64,000 nt of DNA from VXRD01 sp965232265 (GTDB lineage: Bacteria > Latescibacterota > UBA2968): assembly GCA_965232265.1 (NCBI GenBank), contig CBDDPH010000002.1:3534001-3598000 (forward strand), given 5' to 3'. The translations under genes were made by a program, and so were the position numbers. Shown here piece by piece: positions 1 to 8,453 of the stretch. Each line of letters starts with the position of its first letter. The first letter of the stretch is position 1. The notes beneath the pieces were generated by a model, which did no database searches, was not told the origin of the DNA, and saw only the letters and a program-made list of their open reading frames with translations.

Positions 1-1
1 C

Positions 2-388
2 CGAAATTCTGAGTACATTCCCGATGGCGAACACGTCTGGCGATTGTGGACAGAACACGCACTGGTATTTTGTGCTTGGGAGCGCGAAAAACTGATCGGT
101 GCTGTGCTGGCATTTCCCACGAGAACGGACAGACTTTATTGTCTGCACAAAGTATTTGTGGATCATCCCTTTCGCGGCAAAGGCATTGGTTCCGCTTTGT
201 TCGACGCGATTTTAGCCGCCTGCGATCAAATCGGTGTGGATTGTTTTTTAACCGTAGATCCCGAAAATGAAAGTGCTATTTCCCTGTACGAAAAATGGGG
301 ATTTAGCGAGAGAAACTTTGTGAAAGGTTATTATCGCGCCGCAGAAGACCGGTATGTACTGACGCGACGCTGCAAAACAAAGACCTGA
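2..388 (+). CDS. GNAT-family N-acetyltransferase, 5' end outside the window
   Basis: The frame is open from the first bases of the window, so the true start lies upstream; a TTG at position 44 is only an internal candidate. The visible 128 residues hold the C-terminal half of a GNAT fold: a beta strand with HKVFVDHPFRGKGIGSALF, which carries the acetyl-CoA pyrophosphate loop (R/Q-x-x-G-x-G/A type), then VDPENESAISLYEKWGF, the usual final strand/helix. GNAT enzymes transfer acetyl from acetyl-CoA to amines; the substrate cannot be told. The gene ends 41 bases before the PhyH gene on the same strand. Confidence 0.85.
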   Translation, partial: RNSEYIPDGEHVWRLWTEHALVFCAWEREKLIGAVLAFPTRTDRLYCLHKVFVDHPFRGKGIGSALFDAILAACDQIGVDCFLTVDPENESAISLYEKWGFSERNFVKGYYRAAEDRYVLTRRCKTKT

Positions 389-429
389 GATTATGTCTTT
401 CGCCTCAATCTCAAAAGGAGCCACATAAA

Positions 430-1275
430 ATGGATCCCAAATGTCTCGATTATTGTCTGACAGAAGAAGAAGCGCGTAAATTCAAACGGGATGGCTACTT
501 CATCGTTCCAGACGCCCTGCCACCCGACATGGTCAGCGATCTCGTCGTCGCAGTAGATCGCGTAGATAAAGAAGAACGCGCTCGAATGGGCAAAAGTGCC
601 ACAGCGCGCATCAACCACTACGACTTCATAGGCAAGGACGACCACTTCTTGCCCTTGCTCGACTGGTACAAAACATTTCCCAAAGTGTGGGGCATCCTGG
701 GCTGGCACATCCAGCTCTACCACACCCACATGACCGTGACACCCCCTGCAGAACCGCACAAAACACTCGAAAAAGACGGCCCCGGTCTCGGTTTCCACCA
801 GGACAGCGGCCGCATCAATCAGGATTTTGACATGAATCCGCGCCCCATGATCTCCCTCAAAATCGGCTTTTTTCTCACCGACACAACCCAACCGGGCCGC
901 GGCAATTTCTACGTCCTCCCCAAGAGCCAAACGCAAAACACATTTCCCGGAGAAAATCGCCAAGCGCCGCACAAAGACGCCATCCCGGTGCTCGTGCCTC
1001 CCGGATCCGCCGTATTTTTCGATCGTCGCTTATGGCACTCCGCCAGTACCAACTACTGGAAGGAACCCCGTCGCGTACTCTTCTATGGCTACTCCTACCG
1101 CTGGCTTCGTCCCCGTGACGACATGCAGGTAGAACACTACCTCGACCACTGCACACCCATCCAAAAACAACTCCTCGGCGTCAGCTACTCCGGCGGTCGC
1201 GGCTACACCTCACCCACACCCGAAGACGCGCCCCTCAAAACCTGGCTCGACGAACACGGGATCAGTGGTGAATAG
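430..1275 (+). CDS. Phytanoyl-CoA dioxygenase (PhyH) family protein
   Basis: A 281-residue protein with the PhyH layout of Fe(II)/2-oxoglutarate oxygenases. The H-x-D iron motif is H123-Q-D125 (GFHQDSG), the distal histidine is H203 (RLWHSAS), and basic residues R214/R215 could bind the 2-oxoglutarate carboxylate. The start is supported by AAAAGGAG about 10 bases upstream of ATG. Family members hydroxylate diverse small molecules, so the substrate is unknown. A second, divergent PhyH gene lies at 59808-60683. It is cytoplasmic, with no signal peptide. Confidence 0.88.
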   Translation: MDPKCLDYCLTEEEARKFKRDGYFIVPDALPPDMVSDLVVAVDRVDKEERARMGKSATARINHYDFIGKDDHFLPLLDWYKTFPKVWGILGWHIQLYHTHMTVTPPAEPHKTLEKDGPGLGFHQDSGRINQDFDMNPRPMISLKIGFFLTDTTQPGRGNFYVLPKSQTQNTFPGENRQAPHKDAIPVLVPPGSAVFFDRRLWHSASTNYWKEPRRVLFYGYSYRWLRPRDDMQVEHYLDHCTPIQKQLLGVSYSGGRGYTSPTPEDAPLKTWLDEHGISGE

Positions 1276-1390
1276 TCACCAAAAATTTTTAAGTGCAATG
1301 CTGTGGATTCGAATAGGCAGGCAGGTTTGCATCAATCAAGTCGGTTATTGATCAACCGGCGGCACTGACATCACAATCTGGAGATGAGAG

Positions 1391-2947
1391 ATGGGCATAT
1401 CAGACAGACGCAAGTTGCCTATCGGCATTCAGACCTTCCGAAAAATTCGGGAGGAGAACTGCTACTATGTCGATAAAACGGCTCTCATTCAGCAACTGAT
1501 AGACGAAGGCACACACTACTTTCTATCGCGCCCGCGTCGGTTTGGCAAGAGCCTGTTTCTGGACACGCTGAAGGAACTGTTCGAGGGCAATGAACCGCTG
1601 TTTGAGGGGCTTCACATCCACGACCACTGGGACTGGTCTGTTCGCCATCCCGTTCTGCGCCTCGATTTTGGGAGCGGCAATTTCAAAGAGCCTGACTACT
1701 TGCAGGCAAATGTGATGGAGCAACTGGCCGCCATTGAAAACCGCTCTGGCGTGGTTGCAGAGGCCGTGACAGCACCGGGTCGTTTTGCCTCACTGATTGA
1801 GGCATTGCACGATTGTGCTGGACAGCGTGTTGTCGTTCTGGTTGATGAATACGACACGCCGATCATAGACGCGCTTGAGGTGCCAGAGGTCGCACGCGCC
1901 AACCGCGATTTTCTGCGGGGTCTGTATTCAACGATCAAGTCCAGTGATGCCTATATCAAATTCACATTCCTCACGGGCGTCAGCAAATTCTCCAAAGTCA
2001 GCCTGTTCTCTGGCCTCAACAATCTTACAGACATCACCATTGATCCACAATATTCCGCCTTATGTGGCTACACCGAGGAGGACCTCGACACCGTATTCGC
2101 ACCAGAACTGCCGGGTCTGGACAGGGATGAGATCCGCGACTGGTACAATGGCTATAGCTGGCGGGGACAGGAGAAGGTCTATAACCCCTTCGACATCCTC
2201 TTGCTGTTCAGAAGGCAGAGCTTCGAAGCCTACTGGTTTGAGACCGGCACGCCGACATTTCTGATCGAGACGCTGCTATCGCGCGGGGTCAGCACGCTGT
2301 CTCTGGACAACATGCTGGGCAGTGACGAACTGTTGTCTGCCTTCGATGTTGACCACATCGCCACCGAAGCCCTGCTGTTCCAGACCGGCTATCTCACGAT
2401 TATCAAAACCGAACCGCGCGGTGGCGAGATGTACTATCGGCTATCCTACCCGAATCGGGAAGTGCGTCAGAGCTTGAACAGGAGCCTGCTAAATCACCTG
2501 ACTGGCGATCCCTCACAGCGCACGGAGCATCGCGCCCGTCTGTATGACCTCTTGCTGGTCAATGACTTCGCTGGCTTGGAAAATCTGTTCAAGGCGTTCT
2601 TTGCCAGCATCCCCTATCAGTGGCACACAAATAATGACATAGCGAACTACGAAGGCTACTACGCCAGCGTGTTCTATTCCTACTTCGCATCGGTGGGATT
2701 GGACATCGTTGTGGAAGACAGTGGCAGCGATGGGCGTCTGGACATGGCGGTTCGTTTCAACGACCATGTGTATCTGTTCGAGTTCAAGGTGGTGGAATTG
2801 GCGTCTGAAGGCACTGCAATGGCGCAGTTGCAAGCGAAGGGATACGCGGACAAATATCGGGGTCTGAACCAGCCGATTCACCTGATCGGCGTAGAGTTCA
2901 GCCGCGAGACCCGCAATCTGATAGGGTTCGAGACAGCTCTTGCATGA
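1391..2947 (+). CDS. AAA-ATPase-like / PD-(D/E)XK nuclease (DUF1703-type) protein
   Basis: A 518-residue protein. The N-terminal ATPase-like domain has RPRRFGKS at residues 47-54 (variant P-loop) and VVVLVDEYDTP at about 148-157 (Walker B). The C-terminal part has a D-x(n)-E-x-K nuclease signature: GRLDMAV, then YLFEFKV. This is the arrangement of the widespread AAA-ATPase_like plus PDDEXK_9 family, common in Bacteroidetes, Poribacteria-like and spirochaete genomes in many copies. The function is unknown; roles in mobile elements or defence have been suggested. GGAGATGAGAG precedes the ATG. A three-hairpin repeat follows 64 bases after the stop. Confidence 0.85.
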   Translation: MGISDRRKLPIGIQTFRKIREENCYYVDKTALIQQLIDEGTHYFLSRPRRFGKSLFLDTLKELFEGNEPLFEGLHIHDHWDWSVRHPVLRLDFGSGNFKEPDYLQANVMEQLAAIENRSGVVAEAVTAPGRFASLIEALHDCAGQRVVVLVDEYDTPIIDALEVPEVARANRDFLRGLYSTIKSSDAYIKFTFLTGVSKFSKVSLFSGLNNLTDITIDPQYSALCGYTEEDLDTVFAPELPGLDRDEIRDWYNGYSWRGQEKVYNPFDILLLFRRQSFEAYWFETGTPTFLIETLLSRGVSTLSLDNMLGSDELLSAFDVDHIATEALLFQTGYLTIIKTEPRGGEMYYRLSYPNREVRQSLNRSLLNHLTGDPSQRTEHRARLYDLLLVNDFAGLENLFKAFFASIPYQWHTNNDIANYEGYYASVFYSYFASVGLDIVVEDSGSDGRLDMAVRFNDHVYLFEFKVVELASEGTAMAQLQAKGYADKYRGLNQPIHLIGVEFSRETRNLIGFETALA

Positions 2948-3010
2948 GGAGTACAAACCGATAATGGTGTAGATGATAATGCGAATAAAGAGTTAAAAGC
3001 CCCTCCCCCA

Positions 3011-3094
3011 TTCTGGACGCCTGCTTAAGACATGCAGGCGTGACGACGGGAATAACACCCGTCATTGCGGCATGCTTAAAGCCGCAATCCAGAA
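3011..3094. repeat. Three-hairpin palindromic element
   Basis: An 84-bp element closed by TTCTGGA (3011-3017) and TCCAGAA (3088-3094). Inside are three consecutive perfect hairpins: CGCCTGC/GCAGGCG (3018-3040), GACGGG/CCCGTC (3045-3063) and ATTGCGGC/GCCGCAAT (3064-3088). The third hairpin recurs almost unchanged at 11913-11945. It resembles REP/BIME-like palindromic units and lies between convergent genes. Confidence 0.8.
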
Positions 3095-3142
3095 GGGTAT
3101 CGAGTGTTGGCATGGGAAAATTCCTATTAGCGGTTATTTGTA

Positions 3143-3262
3143 TCAAAATATATTTTGCATCAATTGTCGTGCGACTTCTCGAACGCGTTTGGTAATGAGA
3201 AGTGCGCTCTTTGCATCAGACTCAGTAATTGGTTCTACCTCCATATGAATCGGCGCGTTCAT
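3143..3262 (-). pseudogene. HEPN-domain C-terminal remnant
   Basis: A 39-codon frame overlapping the end of the nucleotidyltransferase gene in the +1 frame. It starts at ATG 3262 (or 3244) and reads VEPITESDAKSALLITKR then VREVARQLM. This looks like the last helix of HEPN proteins, the usual partner of MNT nucleotidyltransferases, which often ends in a P-x-T-E-x-D-A-x-x-A-L pattern. A full HEPN domain would be about 130 residues, so roughly 90 are missing. I read it as the result of a deletion joining the nucleotidyltransferase end to the HEPN end. The assignment rests on pattern recall only. Confidence 0.5.
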
Positions 3263-3593
3263 ACAAGACCTTTCCCTCATTCAGCGCGGATCGAATGACC
3301 GTGCCAACCACATTTTGATATTTTGCTATGTCTTCGGGGGTAGCCAACACAATATCTTTTGCGATCCCCAGTCCTCTAACGGCCATTCTCATGGCAATGC
3401 GTGCTTCGCGTTTAGAGCCAACAATGGATTTGACCACCAGCAAATCTACATCGCTATCTATCCCCACATCACCTCTGGCATAAGAGCCAAAAAGGACAAT
3501 TTTATCTGGGTTAAATTGTTCGACCAGACGCTGTGCCATTTCCTCAATTTTTTTGTGAATGTCGGGTATGGTCATTCTCGTTTCAAGGGCCAT
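3222..3593 (-). CDS. MNT-type nucleotidyltransferase domain protein
   Basis: A 123-residue minimal nucleotidyltransferase. GSYARG (36-41) followed by DSDVDLLV (46-53) gives the G-S-x(n)-D-x-D metal-binding signature. Such proteins usually pair with a HEPN partner as a toxin-antitoxin module in which the MNT AMPylates the HEPN RNase. Here the partner is only a remnant at 3143-3262. The first ATG (3593) overlaps the mutS stop by 11 bases; a second ATG at 3575 would give a 7-base gap. Either way it is probably co-transcribed with mutS. The last residues (after about VLYER) may be out-of-family sequence created by the deletion. Confidence 0.82.
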   Translation of the reverse strand: MALETRMTIPDIHKKIEEMAQRLVEQFNPDKIVLFGSYARGDVGIDSDVDLLVVKSIVGSKREARIAMRMAVRGLGIAKDIVLATPEDIAKYQNVVGTVIRSALNEGKVLYERADSYGGRTNY

Positions 3594-6294
3594 GTCGTGA
3601 TTCCTGTATCAACACCCGCTTCCACGCATCTAATTTTACCAGTGCCTCAACAGGTGTGAGATGGGCAATGTCTAAATCGCGCAATTCCGAAAGAAGGGGA
3701 TGGTCTTCTCGCTCAATCACCATTTCTGGGGCGAGTGCGAACAGCGGTATTTGTCCTTTTTCCTGCACAGGTTCCACGCGGTCGGGTTGGGGTTCCCTTC
3801 GCGCCCCTTTGTGTCCTTCGTGGATATTCTCCTGCACGCGATCGGGTTGGGGTTTTGATCCCACCGACAGGTCGTTTTGCTCCAGCCGGTTCAAAATCTC
3901 CTTTGCCCGCGCAATCATCTCTGCTGGCATCCCGGCCAGACGCGCCACCTCAATGCCGTAGCTATGGTCGCACCCGCCCGGCACCAACTTGTGTAAAAAC
4001 GCGATGGTATCGCCCGACTCGCGCACGGCAACGCTGTAATTCACCACCCGCGGCAGCAAATCCTCCAACTCTGTCAACTCGTGATAATGCGTCGCAAACA
4101 ACGTGCGCGGCTGAATCTGTTCGGCATTGTGCAAATACTCCGTCATGGCCCAGGCAATGCTCAACCCGTCGAACGTACTCGTCCCGCGTCCGATCTCGTC
4201 CAAAAGCACCAGGCTCTTTGGCGTCGCATTGTTCAAAATATTCGCCGCCTCATTCATCTCCACCAAAAACGTACTCTCGCCCCGCGCCAGATTATCTGAT
4301 GCACCCACCCGTGTAAAAATGCGATCCACCACCCCAATACGCGCCTCGCGCGCCGGCACAAAACTGCCGACCTGTGCCAAAAGCACAATCAATCCGGTCT
4401 GGCGCAAAATTGTCGATTTTCCCGACATATTAGGGCCAGTAATCAGCAAAATTTGATCGGTCTCGCCATCAATCATCAGATCATTGGGCACAAACTGCCC
4501 GTCCGGAAGCAACTGCTCCACCGCGGGATGCCGCCCTTCTTTCACATCAACACGCACGCCATCATCTACCTGGGGACGCACATAATCATTGGACAATGCC
4601 ACCTCGGCCAGCGTGCTCAACACATCGACCGTAGCCACGGATAGCGCCGTGCGCTGCACGGGCGCCACCCAACCGGCCACCTCTTCGCGCAACGCGGCAA
4701 ACAAATCGCGCTCGAGGTCCTTCGCCCGCTCATCTGCGCCCAAAATTTTCGCCTCCCAATCCTTCAACTCCGGCGTGATATACCGCTCGGCATTGACCAG
4801 CGTTTGCTTCCGCACAAAATACGCAGGCACCTTATCCTGATTGGCCTTAGTGACCTCGATATAATATCCAAATGCCTTGTTATACCCCACCTTCAACGAC
4901 GCGATACCCGTTTTCTCGCGTTCCTCTGCCTGCAAGTTGGCAACCCAATCGCGCCCGCCAGAGGCGATTTCCCGCAATTCGTCCAGTTCACTGTGATAGC
5001 CCGTTCTGATATATCCGCCATCGCTAATCTGTGCAGGGGGATCGTCTTCAAGCGTGTGGGCGATCAAATCGATCAACTCTGTCAGATCCGGCATACCCTG
5101 ATCGCGCGCCCGCACCAGCAAATCCGCACGAAACTCACGCAGGGTTTCTCGCAGAGGAACAACCGATTCCAGAGACCGTTGAAGAGCCACAAGCTCTCGC
5201 GGATTGGCACGATTGCAACAAATTCGGGACATCAACCGCTCCAGGTCTCCAACACCCCGCAGAGCCTCTCGCGCCTCGTCCCGATGTGACGCTGATTCGA
5301 CAAATTCTTGCACGGCGTCTAAACGCGCTTCAATACGACCAACATCTACAAGCGGCTGTGATAGCCATGTACGCAGTGTTCGCGCGCCCTGCGGCGTACA
5401 CGTCTGGTCTAAAACCCCAAACAACGTGCCCTCGCGCCGCCCCTCTTGAATCGTTGTCACCAGTTCCAAATTGCGCTGTGTCACCAGATCCAGTTCCATC
5501 ACCGACTCGGTGTGTTCCCGCGCCAATCGCGTAATATGGGATACGGCTCCCTTCTGATTTTCTCGCAAATAACACAACACCCCGCCCGCGGCGCATATCC
5601 CAACAGTGAGATCATCGCACCCAAAGCCCTTGAGAGACGCCACCTTGAAATGCTCCTTTAGCGCATCGTACGCATAATGCTGTCCAAAGTGCCAATCTTC
5701 TATATGCGTGAGCAAGGCACCCGGCATCCGCGCTTCGAACTCGGTCTCATTGTCTTTGACCCACGACTCGGGCACCAGCACCTCTGCGGGTGCCACGCGC
5801 TCTAATATCTCCCACAAATCATCTGCCGCGCGTTCCGATGCCCTGAACATACCCGTTGACAAATCCGCTGTTGCCAAGCCCAATTGATCGCCGGAAACAA
5901 AAATGCCGATGAGATAATTATTGCGCTTTTGATCGAGCAAATCATCGGACATAACCGTTCCCGGCGACACGACCTGCACCACCTCGCGGCGCACGATTTT
6001 CTTGCCCTTTTGCGGCGGCTCCATCTGCTCGCAAATCGCCACCTTTTTTCCGGCTCTGATGAGCCTTGCGAGATAGGTATCCAGCGCGTGATAGGGCAGA
6101 CCGGCCAGGGGGACGCGGTCTGCACGCCCATTGTTGCGCGTTGTCAATGTCAACCCCAAAAGCTGCGATAGAACAACGGCATCGTCGTAAAATGTCTCGT
6201 AAAAATCACCCATCCGAAACAGCAAAATCGCATCTTGATGCTGCTCCTTAAAACGCACGTACTGTTCCATCGCAGGTGTCAGTGTTGTCGGCAT
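3583..6294 (-). CDS. mutS: DNA mismatch repair protein MutS
   Basis: A 903-residue MutS. Domain I carries the mismatch-stacking Phe-x-Glu (F31-Y-E33 in MGDFYETFY). The ATPase has GPNMSGKST at about 617-625 and the Walker B/signature region LLDEIGRGTSTFDG, followed by ATHYHEL. It recognises base mismatches and recruits MutL. It is slightly longer than typical (about 850-880) because the linker before the C-terminal segment holds an unusual charged stretch at about residues 812-842, encoded by a dispersed repeat (3762-3854). The MNT gene overlaps its stop, and an unknown gene ends 21 bases upstream. Confidence 0.97.
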   Translation of the reverse strand: MPTTLTPAMEQYVRFKEQHQDAILLFRMGDFYETFYDDAVVLSQLLGLTLTTRNNGRADRVPLAGLPYHALDTYLARLIRAGKKVAICEQMEPPQKGKKIVRREVVQVVSPGTVMSDDLLDQKRNNYLIGIFVSGDQLGLATADLSTGMFRASERAADDLWEILERVAPAEVLVPESWVKDNETEFEARMPGALLTHIEDWHFGQHYAYDALKEHFKVASLKGFGCDDLTVGICAAGGVLCYLRENQKGAVSHITRLAREHTESVMELDLVTQRNLELVTTIQEGRREGTLFGVLDQTCTPQGARTLRTWLSQPLVDVGRIEARLDAVQEFVESASHRDEAREALRGVGDLERLMSRICCNRANPRELVALQRSLESVVPLRETLREFRADLLVRARDQGMPDLTELIDLIAHTLEDDPPAQISDGGYIRTGYHSELDELREIASGGRDWVANLQAEEREKTGIASLKVGYNKAFGYYIEVTKANQDKVPAYFVRKQTLVNAERYITPELKDWEAKILGADERAKDLERDLFAALREEVAGWVAPVQRTALSVATVDVLSTLAEVALSNDYVRPQVDDGVRVDVKEGRHPAVEQLLPDGQFVPNDLMIDGETDQILLITGPNMSGKSTILRQTGLIVLLAQVGSFVPAREARIGVVDRIFTRVGASDNLARGESTFLVEMNEAANILNNATPKSLVLLDEIGRGTSTFDGLSIAWAMTEYLHNAEQIQPRTLFATHYHELTELEDLLPRVVNYSVAVRESGDTIAFLHKLVPGGCDHSYGIEVARLAGMPAEMIARAKEILNRLEQNDLSVGSKPQPDRVQENIHEGHKGARREPQPDRVEPVQEKGQIPLFALAPEMVIEREDHPLLSELRDLDIAHLTPVEALVKLDAWKRVLIQESRHGP
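3762..3854. repeat. Repeat inside the mutS linker
   Basis: Two copies of a CCTGCAC...CGGGTTGGGGTT unit (3762-3795 and 3831-3854) flank a segment with GTGTCCTTCGTGGATAT. A closely related CCCTTCGTGGATAT occurs in non-coding DNA at 30099-30112. Translated on the minus strand it gives the in-frame MutS peptide pieces QPDRV (twice) and EGHKGARRE. It therefore looks like a dispersed repeat that inserted in frame into a tolerant linker. Confidence 0.6.
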
Positions 6295-6315
6295 TCCAAA
6301 TCCTCTAAAGACTAC

Positions 6316-6882
6316 TCATTCCCCAACCGCTTTTCGATACGAATAATCAAATAATAATTCCCATTCGCACAGTTGAATCTCCCGGCAAAGCGCGTCGTGT
6401 GCAGAACGCCCTGCGAGCGCATCGGCACACAGATCGACATAAGCAAACGCATCCCAATGTGCTTGCGTCGTCAAAAACTCTGGCGCGCCGGAAATACCAC
6501 CCGCAATGCCAGCCACCGCCTTGCACAAATCGTCAAAAATTGCGTGGTTGCCCACTTTGCCAAACCAGTATTTTGAATTGGAAAAATCGGGTTCGCGGCG
6601 GTGCATGATACCGTGCCAATAACTTCCAGTCGCCGTATGAATCCCCTGGCTGATGGTGTGAGACGCATCTAAAAAGTTGTGATACAGCCACATACCAGAA
6701 ATGCAGCCCTGTGCCATATCTCGATCTACCACTGTTTTGCCGGCAAATGCAGACTGCACGGTGAGCGCGTCAAGCGCACTTTTCGCCGCGGTATTCTCTT
6801 CGCCGCCATCCAGTGGATTCAATCTCTTTTCGGAAATCAATTCCGCAAAAACATCGCCATAAGCACCTGCATCAAAAGACAT
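6316..6882 (-). CDS. Conserved hypothetical protein upstream of mutS
   Basis: A 188-residue soluble protein that I cannot assign to a named family. It has no signal peptide or membrane segment. A central block rich in W, H, Y and G (GSYWHGIMHRREPDFSNSKY, about residues 86-105) looks conserved and could be catalytic or cofactor-binding. A second block, HWDAFAYVDLC, and C-terminal acidic/aromatic residues follow. AGGAGTGAG sits just before the ATG. It ends 21 bases before mutS on the same strand, suggesting an operon, but no functional link to repair is shown. Confidence 0.7.
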   Translation of the reverse strand: MSFDAGAYGDVFAELISEKRLNPLDGGEENTAAKSALDALTVQSAFAGKTVVDRDMAQGCISGMWLYHNFLDASHTISQGIHTATGSYWHGIMHRREPDFSNSKYWFGKVGNHAIFDDLCKAVAGIAGGISGAPEFLTTQAHWDAFAYVDLCADALAGRSAHDALCREIQLCEWELLFDYSYRKAVGE

Positions 6883-6971
6883 AATCTCACTCCTTTGTTG
6901 TGTAATTCAGCGCGATAATCGCCTTTAAAAAACGCAAAAATTCTCTCTCCTCGAATATACTCAGAATTTCG

Positions 6972-7005
6972 AAAAAAAAAAGACCAATTCCTTTCGGAAT
7001 CGGCC
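6972..7005 (-). terminator. Rho-independent terminator after mtaB
   Basis: On the minus strand there is a 10-bp stem (GGCCGATTCC / GGAATTGGTC, two G-T pairs) with a GAAA loop, followed directly by T10. It lies 22 bases after the mtaB stop. Confidence 0.9.
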
Positions 7006-7027
7006 TGTCCGGTCCACATCTCACAGG

Positions 7028-8371
7028 TTATGCACTTTGCACCTGCAATAACTCCCGCGCGTGATGCCCCTCGAAACCCGCCAATTCTCCGATGACCACA
7101 TCGTCTTCAACCCGCTGCAAGCGCACATCGACAATCTCTTCGCACGCGGCATCTGGCGCAGGCGCGACCACGCGGATATAATTATCGGTCAACCCCTGTA
7201 AAAGCTGCCCATTGCGGCGGTTTTCAAAAAGCACGGGCAATGTCTGCCCAATAAACCGCGCGTGAAATGCCGCCACCTTTTGCTGCCCCAATTCGCGGAG
7301 TATTGCGCCGCGTTGCTTTTTCACCTGTGGATCAACCTGATTTGTCATACGCGCTGCAGGCGTTTTCCCGCGCGGCGAATAGGGAAAGACGTGCAAATAC
7401 GTCATGGGATAATCGGCAATTAAATCGCGCGTATTGTAAAATGCCTCATCCGACTCGCCGGGAAACCCCACCATCACATCGCCGCCAATGCCCACATCCG
7501 GGATCCGATCCGCGAGTTTTTCAATCAGCGCAATATACTCCTCTCGCGTATAGGGACGGCGCATTGCCCTCAACACGCCATCGTCACCGCTTTGCAATGG
7601 AATGTGCAAATGCCTGCAAAATTTCTGGCTCGACGCAAAAAAGTCGATCATGGCATCGGTCACATAAGTCGCTTCAATCGAACTCACGCGAAAACGCGCC
7701 AACCCGTTGACTTGCTCAATAGCCTCCAGCACCTGCAACAAATCGCGCTCTTCCAAATCCACGCCGTAATCGCCAATATGCACCCCTGTCAACACCACCT
7801 CTCGATAGCCCGCTGCCACCAATTCCTCGACCTGCAATACGGTACTCTCAAGCGTGCGACTGCGACTGCGCCCACGCGCAAACGGAATAATGCAAAACGA
7901 GCAAAATTCATTGCATCCTTCCTGAATTTTGACAAAAGCCCGAGCGCGTCCGCCAAAATTGTAAATATCCATATCCTGGAAATCAGCCGCACGGCTGCGC
8001 GTCACATAAGTGCGCCCCAGAGAACAGGTATTATTTACCAGATCCAGAAGTTGCGTCCGCTCCGCTGTTCCGACCACCAGATCGACTTCGGGCATTGCGG
8101 ATAGGGCATCTGGATCGGTTTGTGCATAACACCCCACAGCAACTATGGTACCTGCGGGCGAAATCCGATGTGCTCTGCGCAATGCCTTGCGCGACTGCGC
8201 GTCCCCCTGGCCGGTCACAGTGCAGGTATTGACCACCGTAACATCTGCCAACTCGCCGAACGGCACCTCGCGATACCCCTGCGCCACAAACTGCTCGGCA
8301 TACCACTGTGTGTCATAGGTATTGAGCTTACAACCCAGCGTATAAAATGCAACCGTCTTTTGATCGTGCAT
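7028..8371 (-). CDS. mtaB: tRNA (t6A37) methylthiotransferase MtaB
   Basis: A 447-residue radical-SAM methylthiotransferase. The N-terminal UPF0004 domain has cysteines C14, C50 and C81 for the auxiliary 4Fe-4S cluster. The radical-SAM triad is C153-x3-C157-x2-C160 (EGCNEFCSFC). A C-terminal TRAM-like segment follows at about 375-440. LGCKLNTYD at the start is typical of MtaB rather than MiaB or RimO. It converts t6A37 to ms2t6A37 in ANN-decoding tRNAs. It has its own terminator downstream and is separated from rpsA by another. Confidence 0.93.
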   Translation of the reverse strand: MHDQKTVAFYTLGCKLNTYDTQWYAEQFVAQGYREVPFGELADVTVVNTCTVTGQGDAQSRKALRRAHRISPAGTIVAVGCYAQTDPDALSAMPEVDLVVGTAERTQLLDLVNNTCSLGRTYVTRSRAADFQDMDIYNFGGRARAFVKIQEGCNEFCSFCIIPFARGRSRSRTLESTVLQVEELVAAGYREVVLTGVHIGDYGVDLEERDLLQVLEAIEQVNGLARFRVSSIEATYVTDAMIDFFASSQKFCRHLHIPLQSGDDGVLRAMRRPYTREEYIALIEKLADRIPDVGIGGDVMVGFPGESDEAFYNTRDLIADYPMTYLHVFPYSPRGKTPAARMTNQVDPQVKKQRGAILRELGQQKVAAFHARFIGQTLPVLFENRRNGQLLQGLTDNYIRVVAPAPDAACEEIVDVRLQRVEDDVVIGELAGFEGHHARELLQVQSA

Positions 8372-8389
8372 TAAAAATCAGCCTTATGA

Positions 8390-8427
8390 AAAAACAAAGC
8401 GTTGAGGCGATATGCCCCAACGCTTTG
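8390..8427 (-). terminator. Rho-independent terminator after rpsA
   Basis: On the minus strand, CAAAGCGTTG...CAACGCTTTG (10-bp stem with extra inner G-C pairs) followed by TTTTTT. It lies between the rpsA stop (8454) and the mtaB start (8371). Confidence 0.9.
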
Positions 8428-8453
8428 CAACCGCCAGAAAGATCTGAGCAATC

